DNA of 64,000 bases, from NCBI GenBank assembly GCA_907163375.1, contig CAJQUW010012651.1:62001-126000 (forward strand), in the 5' to 3' direction. The notes beneath the pieces were generated by a model that made no database searches, had not been told where the DNA came from, and worked only from the letters and a program-made list of their open reading frames with translations. This stretch comes from Prostheceraeus crozeri. Its lineage: Eukaryota > Platyhelminthes > Polycladida > Euryleptidae. The translations under genes were made by a program, and so were the position numbers. Shown here in pieces: positions 57,194 through 64,000 of the stretch (position 1 is its first letter; each line of letters begins with the position of its first letter).

Positions 57194-57953
57194 TCACCGG
57201 AGACTTTTAGACTCTTAGACTCTCTTAGCCTCTTAGACTTTTTGTCCTCAGATTAAATGTAATATTTTGTTAAATATGTAAATGCTTTGATTTGTCCAGA
57301 TAGATGTATCTCAATAGTTTTGTTATCTTTTATTAAAGTAATTTACCACTTATGTTCACCACTTCCATTCTGATTAGAATAAACAAATCGCATTTTGTTT
57401 AATTGTTTGCGTTGTTGCGTGTACAGTAATAAAATCTTTTCAGCTTATTTTGTTGCTTTCGTTGTGAAATTTGCAGGACATGATCAAACCAAGTACTTTG
57501 AGGAATTTCTCACAGAATTCGAGACATAGCGACACTGGCAGATATGTCATTAAAGTCTCATGTCAGAAAGGCTTTATATTTGAACAGGTTTTGAATTCAT
57601 TGCACGACATCCTAGATAAAAGCGTCCGTAGCCTTGATCTTAGAGTTTGGTTTCTCGAACCTATGGGTAGGAATCTGAATTTAACCAACGACAGAGATTT
57701 AACTGTTAGGATTTCAAGAGTTGCTCTATATCGAAATGTTTATTCATTCGATCATTTGCCATCATAATCGACAAAATTCGCCAAGTCTTGTAGACCTTTA
57801 GTTTAACATTTTTTATGGTCCACAGTTGCCTTGCTGTTATGAAATATACGTATTTATCATTTATAAGTGATATTTTTCTACATTTGATTACAAATCATAA
57901 ATGGAGTTGAAAAGCTGATGAAATGGGATTGCTACTCGACCATTTTGGTAATA

Positions 57954-58356
57954 CCGTAAATACCCGCATATAGGACGCACTTTTTTTCTTCTGAAGTTGA
58001 CCTGAAAGCCCAGGTGCGTCTTATCCATGGACACATTTATTATAAAATAATGCATTTATCAAAAATCAAAAATTTCCTATAAACATTTCATACTTGCAAT
58101 ATTTGTCAATATTTATCAATATATCAATATTTTTGACTGACAGGATGAGTGAGTCATGAATCACCACACACTGCGATCGTAGCAATTGAATGGAGATGAC
58201 GTAACTTAATGACACCGTTTCTATAAAAAATAATGGAAATTAAGGATTAAAATTAGGATGCGTCCTATACGCAGGCGCACAGTCTTTCCATCGCTTTTGG
58301 GGTCAAATACCACTGCGTCCTATACATGGTATCGTCCTATACGCGGGTAGTTACGG
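57954..58356. mobile_element. 403-bp MITE with TA duplication inside the hAT element
   Basis: Left CCGTAAATACCCGCATATAG and right mirror CCGTAACTACCCGCGTATAG, then GGACGC blocks in inverse orientation. TA on both sides (57952-57953 and 58357-58358). The ends are of the Tc1/mariner-Tigger kind. Non-coding. Confidence 0.8.
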
Positions 58357-58671
58357 TAATAAAATTTGTCCCGGATTTTCATGTTTCAAGGTTGGCAGGT
58401 CTGAGCTACAAAATCAATGAATGCACCAAATATTGCACCGCATTGTGAAGCATTGCTATCTGTCCATTTTGTGACTTGGGATACAATATTTGTTGCACAA
58501 AACTGACATCATTATAATCGTATAAAGAAGAAAATAATGGCTGGTTTTGATGCAAGCTTGAGTCTGTGCGACCCTTCGTTCAAAACTAAATCCTTCATAA
58601 ATGCAGCCGACCCTGAGGCAGTGCTCGGAGGCATTTTTTCCTTCATGAACTGAAGAACCGGCTGTGAGGAG

Positions 58672-59174
58672 CAGTGTTTCGATTCGCGCGTGTTTACACG
58701 CGCGCGCGTTTTTTTGACAATTTGCGCGTGTAAGCGTGTTTTTTTCCATTTTTATCCATTTTGCGCGTTTTTTAAGTTTTCGACTTCTATATTTAATTTT
58801 TGATAATAGAAAACTTTGGTTCTAAAATATCAAAATCATGATATCAAAATTTCAAATTACATGCAGTTTCTAGATAAGCCACATGTATAGCCTATCAAAG
58901 ATCATTTAGGTTCATTAACATCCCACTCAATGGATAGTCTATAGGCCCACTGCTCGTATGCATCTACCACTTAAGGCACGTGTGTATTTGACTTGTCCTG
59001 AAAAATACCAAAGCTCTTATTATCTGATCTGCAAATTTAAGCTTTGTAAAAATTCGTTTTATCAAATATTAGCGATCATAGTTGCCATTTTGGCTTGTTT
59101 GTAAGGAAATACATGTGCGCGTGTTTTTCGACCTTGCGCGTTTTTTTTACCCTACGCCAAGAATCGCAACACTG
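58672..59174. mobile_element. non-autonomous hAT element (503 bp) with CGCGCG-rich ends
   Basis: Ends CAGTGTTTCGATTCGCGCG and the mirror CAGTGTTGCGATTCTTGGCG, with GCGCGTGTTT words at both sides. An exact 8-bp duplication GTGAGGAG lies at 58664-58671 and 59175-59182. Non-coding. Confidence 0.9.
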
Positions 59175-59182
59175 GTGAGGAG

Positions 59183-59885
59183 TGCTCGGCCCCTTTATAT
59201 CATCTTATCAGTAAGGCGTTCGAGTCATCGATGTGGAAATTCTCATCACTAATCCAGAAGATGAGATGAGGGGATGTGGAATTATAATATTGACTTTCAT
59301 TGAAAACATATTTGATTGATAATAATTACTGGCTGAAGATATTTCGGACTTCATGCGCGTTTCAGTACTCTTTCCATGGGCTGATTATCATATTCTGCAC
59401 AACATTTCAAGTTCAATCATTGATAAACATTAGTGCATCCGAGTACATGAGGCTTTCCTTCCATTTGACCTGACATGGCTGAATTTTCGGAACCTTATGT
59501 ACTTTTGATTCTCTAGCGCGTTGTTGTCTATATTTAGAACTTCGTAGCAATGATACATGTTTCTGCATCTTCAGGTATCACACTTGACTTATGCATGCTG
59601 TATATGCGTTCATGAATGTGCATGTTCACGTAATTCACTGATAACTAATGTATGCATCTGCGAACTTCCATCTGTCTATGTATCGTAGAGAAAGTCCTTC
59701 GGATTTGCCATCCGTTAATATAAACTAAAATGTGCTGATTTGCAATAGCTGTCGGACCATGTTTAGATCTATGAAATCTTTATTCCTGAATCCTGTGCGT
59801 TGACCCCACGTGAATTTTGAACTGTATTGGTCTAATGGACTTTATATGAATTTTGACACAGTATTCAAATTGTTATATTAAATTG
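59183..59885. other. no recognised feature
   Basis: AT-rich intergenic sequence without a supported gene or repeat. Confidence 0.4.
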
Positions 59886-60666
59886 AATAATGAGAATAGA
59901 AGTTTTTCGACGATGACTTTATTGTAAAAATTCATAAATAAAAATTTGACCGATATTTCAGACAGCACCGCTGTCCATGGTCAGGGCCTTCATGCATAAA
60001 GTGACATACCGACAATCGCGAGCACAGTGAACAGAATTCTAGTCATGAAAAATGACACACAACACAGCAAAGCGGATGATGAAGATCACAGGCCTATTTC
60101 ACACTACGTAGAAAAAGAACTATCAAAAGAAAAAGAACTATCATGAACGTCTATTTTTGGAGGCATGGCATGCGAAAAGAAATTTGTGTCTCAACCGATG
60201 TGACCTCCCTATTTCGCCTTTATATGATGAATTGTAATTGTCATTCCTTCTCTTTTTTATTTTTTTCTTTTACGTGTATACCATGTATTGCCTACAGTAT
60301 AATTATTAATTATTGTTACTGTACCAATTAGATTTTTTCCTATTCACTGAATACTCTGCCGCGGAGACGTGAAATACCAGGTTGGTGTCTGGCGCGAGTT
60401 ATCTCACTGTCAGTATTAGTACTGCTAGCTCGCGATTTCTATGTAGTGTGAAATAGGCCTGTGATCTTCATCATCCGCTTTGCTGTGTTGTGTGTCATTT
60501 TTCATGACTAGAATTCTGTTCACTGTGCTCGCGATTGTTGGTATGTCACTTTATGCATGAAGGCCCTGACGATGGACAGCGGTGCTGTCTGAAATATCGG
60601 TCAAATTTTTTTATTTATGAATTTTTACAATAAAGTCATCGTCGGAAAACTTCTCTTCTCATAATT
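59886..60666. repeat. 781-bp palindromic element with Penelope-like terminal signature
   Basis: Left arm 59886-60112 and right arm 60439-60666 are inverted copies of about 227 bp with only a handful of differences. Both carry a perfect stem-loop GACAGCGGTGCTGTC followed by TGAAATATCGGTC and an AATAAAG near the outer edge. The stem-loop plus GAAATATNNCG arrangement resembles that beside the Penelope-like remnant at 36885-36925. Likely a foldback product of Penelope-type termini, or a MITE. No duplication found. Confidence 0.75.
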
Positions 60667-61483
60667 GCTGAAAGACGACGAACACTACGATGTTTTAAAT
60701 TGAATAAGTCAAAATTTCACGAATATACTAATCCCTACTACTATATTTTAATTTATTGCTATTGCAACCAAGTGTGTTGAGGCCATGGTTGAACGTTTAT
60801 TGTTGAGAAGCAATTTTCTATGCAGTGATGCTCGTATTTTGTTTTCAGTAGTTATTTTTAGTTCTTTCAGTTTTTTTACAGTATTTTCACCCCCAGCACA
60901 ACAACGAGTCATGAACGCAGTTAAGGTATGCCCAATGAAAATGTGAAAGAGTTGTAGAATTAGATTTCTTTAAATGATTGAAATGAAAAACATCGGATAT
61001 TCTGTGTGGTCATTAAATTGCTTACATCAGGAACCTGTTTGCACGCCTCTTGAAAGCATCCAGATTGTGTCGGTCAGTGCCAACGAAAAAGACTTTTGAG
61101 TGACTTACAGTACGTGTGGTTCTGGCGAACATTTTAGTTTTGGGAACGCACGCTTTTACTGCAGAGCTGCTTAAACCGAAACAGTATAAGGAACTATTTG
61201 AAGCTGCATCCCATCTGAGGGGAGGTAGGCTGCAACTCGTTAGCTGTTTTTTCACCCATAAGACACGTTTCTCAACCCAATTCAAGGTTCGTCGGATTGC
61301 CTCTCGCCATGCTCAACGAACGTACGGTCTAGCCGGACTGTCGGAGGTTGCGGAGATCTTTTTTCACGTTTTGATCTGCTTTATCTTCTCGCCTCCTCGG
61401 ATTTTCCGGTCTGGGACTTCCTGCGGTATGATCTTCTCAGGCCATGATTTGGGAGCTTTGGTTGGACTTCCAAGAATCCTTAA
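60667..61483. other. no recognised gene; possible LINE 5' flank
   Basis: Open frames in both strands (for example 61116-61483 plus) have no recognisable endonuclease or zinc-knuckle motif, so the LINE that follows appears 5'-truncated. Confidence 0.4.
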
Positions 61484-63191
61484 GGTTCAGTTTCCGACCT
61501 CCTATTGAACTACCTCCTATTGTCTGAAGTTGAATTGGCTTCTAATACTCGAGATGCATGGAAACGCTACAGGACCATCTCGCGCATGAAGAATTGTGAT
61601 GTTTTGCCATCTAATATATCTGTTGACAAGTTGAATGATTATTTCGCTTCAGTATTTCAAGAAAGTGAGTCCTTGTGTTCTGTGAATGATGTTTTCTTAC
61701 CTGATGAACCACTTGAAGTGACTGATTTTCAGATTGATCTTTATTTAAGGCGTCTGAAGAAGGGCTGTGGAGGCCCTGACGGTATCCCTTTTTGGGTCTT
61801 TAAAAACAATTCTTTGTTCATATCGCACGTGATTGCACATATTTTCAACAGTTGTCTAAAAACCGGCATGTTCCCAACTATTTTCAAGTATGCCGATGTT
61901 GTTCCTATTCCAAAAGTTGCAAAGCCCTCCTCTCCATCTGAATTTCGTCCAATATCTATGTTACCCGTTTTATCAAAGATCTTAGAGAAAATTGTTGTTT
62001 CCCATTGGATTTTGCCTCATGTGTCACCCAAACTTTCTCCAACACAGTTTGCATACGTTCCCGGAACTGGTAAAGGGACGACAGATGCATTGATTTTGAT
62101 TAATCATATCATTCTAAGCTTTTTAGATAAAAAGTCCGGTGCTGTACGTCTACTCGCAGCTGATTTTTCAAAAGCTTTTGACAGACTTACTTTTAACTCG
62201 ATTGTCGCCGCTCTTGTTAAATTTTGTCTGCCACGTCAGGCCATTGCTCTACTGTGTAATTTTTTGTGTGATCGCAAGCAGCGTGTTCGCTTTAATGGCA
62301 ATGTGTCGGATTGGTCACCAATCACGAGTGGTGTTCCACAAGGAAGTGTTTTGGGACCAATTTTGTTTTCTTTAGTGATCGATTCTTATTCACCTGTGTG
62401 TGACAACTCGACATGTATTAAGTTTGCTGATGATGTTACAATACTCCATTTTATCCTCTCAGAGTGTGATGATTTTTTGCAGTGTGAATGGACACACCTC
62501 GAGACTTGGTCTGAATCAGTTGGCCTCAGCTTGAATCGTGAAAAGAGCTGTGTCATGAACTATGTCACTAAGAGGTCCTTGAATATCGTCAGTGTTCAGA
62601 CGAATGATGGGGCCTCTTTGTCTACAGTGTCTTCCCTACGCTTGCTTGGTGTTACGGTCTCCTCCGATTTCTCCTGGAACCTGCATATAAATGGCATAGT
62701 AAATAAATGTTATAAAAGATTTTTCATCTTGCGAAATTTAAGACGAGCTGGTTGTCCTTCGTCCATTGTACATAAATGCTACGTTGCTTTTGTATTATGC
62801 TCCGTTTTATTGTACAGTTTTCCTTGTTTTTGTAACGTACCTCAATATTTGCTTCACAAAATTTTACGCGTAGAACGAAGAGCAGCTAAGTATTTTTCTG
62901 ATTATGAGTTTTGTACCTTTGAAGATGCCACCAATCGTATTTGTAACAGACTGTTTGACAACATCGTAAAGTCGTGTGACCATCCACTTCGTGTTATGTT
63001 TGAAGAAAGATTCCCGACGTCGCGCAATACTTGTGTATTAAGAGCACCTTTTGCGAAGACAAGCAGATATTCGAACTCTTTTATTCGCTATGGACGTTTT
63101 TAATTGTTTAATTGTCTTGATTTGTATGCTATGTAATGATTTCACCGCACTTGTGAAACAATAAAGAGCCTATTCTATTCTATTCTATTCT
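61484..63191 (+). mobile_element. 5'-truncated CR1/Jockey-group LINE with (TATTC)n tail
   Basis: An uninterrupted reverse transcriptase frame runs to TAA after 63103. Numbering from 61505, it has GCGGPDGIPFWVFK (about 88-100), FRPISMLPVLSKILEK, LAADFSKAFDR (217-227), SGVPQGSVLGPILF and FADDV (307-311), followed by a full thumb and C-terminus. About 70 bases after the stop come AATAAAGAGCC and four TATTC repeats, a 3' tail typical of such LINEs. No apurinic-like endonuclease upstream, so the copy cannot retrotranspose by itself. No target duplication identified. Because the reverse transcriptase is open throughout, the copy is young. Confidence 0.85.
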
Positions 63192-64000
63192 GACTACTTA
63201 ATTGGTTGCGCTTATAGGTCGTGCCCTCTGGACGCCCTACCTTATTACTTGCAGACAATAACAAACTCAACCACAGCCGGGTGCTAGGAGGTTGTAAATA
63301 ACATAGCCACCCACTCTCAGCGAGGGTAGTGGTGCCCTGATGGAAGAAATGCCATCAAAGCACATCAAAGCACTTTGTCGGTTACTAGAATACCTCCTTC
63401 TGCTTTGATAGGTTGCGCTGTTAAGTTTGACAAAGTTATGCATGGGTTCCATCCAGTCAGAAAGCGTTGGCGGCAGGTAGGGCATTCGGTCGCAAAACTC
63501 CATTACGAATTATTGCGTAGCATGTCGATTCAATTATTGTTATCCTATTGTCTGTCCTAAATCATGAGGAGTAACCATATTTTCTCATAATATATCTCTT
63601 AGTCAAACTTAAGAGAGCGTTGCACCGCATGGCAGTCGTGTTGGGTTTCCATTGTTCCTGTTTCATTTTGAAGGGTAGATCCTATCTGACATTTTTATTT
63701 TCAGTTTTTTAAACTTCAATTTCTTGTTCCTATCAGTCGCACATCTTTTGCATGGCGGTTTGACACATCGTTAGTCTCATTTCATTGATAATTCATACAG
63801 TTTACCCGTATGCCTTTACAGAGCATAAACACGCGTAACGGCGGGCATGTTGTGACTAAAAAGCAATTTTGTCAGTCAATATACAGAAAAGACACAGGGA
63901 TTATTCGACAGTCGATATTGTGCAATAGTTGAAGACTTGACTTTTGTTGAAATGTTTGTTATTAGAAATGAAATACTTGCTATCAGATTGCTATATTTTC
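63192..64000. other. no recognised feature
   Basis: Intergenic to the right edge. No coding, RNA or repeat structure supported. Confidence 0.4.

Larger units (their letters stand above)
56751..58403 (+). mobile_element. hAT element with transposase C-terminus (1653 bp)
   Basis: Ends CAGACCTGCCAACTGTCCCGG and the mirror CAGACCTGCCAACCTTGAAAC, each followed by GTCCCGGAT-type blocks. The flanking 8-mers are AGCTACAT (56743-56750) and AGCTACAA (58404-58411), 7 of 8 identical. It encodes only a hAT dimerisation domain fragment (56912-57193) and carries a smaller MITE at 57954-58356. An internally deleted derivative of a transposase-encoding parent. Confidence 0.9.

Noticed and set aside
57471-57767. 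Host exon following an acceptor-like TTTGCAG, possibly the next ASTE1 exon
   Set aside because: It lies inside the hAT element, its phase does not fit the phase-2 donor at 51471, and no known motif is present.
61022-61483. Endonuclease domain of the LINE upstream of its reverse transcriptase
   Set aside because: No conserved endonuclease motifs are readable in any frame.

Overview
This is a gene-poor, AT-rich stretch of an animal (metazoan) nuclear genome. Spliced host exons, DNA transposons of the hAT, mariner, Tc1 and Tigger type, tRNA-derived SINEs, non-LTR retrotransposons, a Penelope-like remnant and a full-length Polinton (Maverick/adintovirus-like) all point to an animal, and the mixture suggests a marine invertebrate. 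I cannot place the species. Base composition, frequent 'aggcct' words and the element mix are compatible with a deuterostome such as an echinoderm or hemichordate, but this is a weak guess.

Host genes: only two are recognised. (1) At 2005-3311 (+) lies a large 3' exon of a C2H2 zinc-finger protein with four fingers. (2) At 42447-42812 and 50510-51471 (+) lie two exons of an Asteroid-type (ASTE1) XPG/FEN-like nuclease gene, separated by a 7.7 kb intron. The 3' end of the second gene was not found in the window.

6.6-32.6 kb is a four-deep nest of transposons. An outer hAT-like element (6589-32628, imperfect 8-bp target duplication, hAT-type ends) contains a 23.4 kb Polinton (8706-32080, exact 6-bp target duplication ATCAAT). 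The right terminal repeat of the Polinton contains a Tc1-like element (28382-31471), and the left end of that element contains an apparently intact mariner (28398-30135). Two more insertions sit inside the Polinton: a long-TIR DNA transposon in the DNA polymerase gene (about 16090-18833) and a GC-rich retroposon with an (AAC)n tail (27427-27966). The Polinton keeps remnants of nearly the full morphogenetic and replication set: packaging ATPase, protein-primed DNA polymerase, double jelly-roll major capsid protein, probable penton protein, maturation protease, a phospholipase A2-like domain fused to an RVE integrase, a fibre-like coiled-coil protein, a pVI/pX-like hydrophobic protein, zinc-finger proteins and a two-helix membrane protein. 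It is a fossil with more than a dozen breaks overall, although its terminal repeats differ by only about 1% where I compared them.

32.6-64 kb is a field of non-autonomous transposons: at least five more hAT-type elements with distinct ends (four with exact or near-exact 8-bp duplications, one with 5 bp), a hAT carrying a transposase C-terminus with a smaller MITE nested in it, a Tigger/pogo-like MITE, a Penelope-like GIY-YIG remnant, two SINE families with two copies each in the window, long palindromes, and a 5'-truncated CR1/Jockey-group LINE with a pentanucleotide tail near the right edge. Many open frames here begin at TTG or GTG rather than ATG and are not genes.
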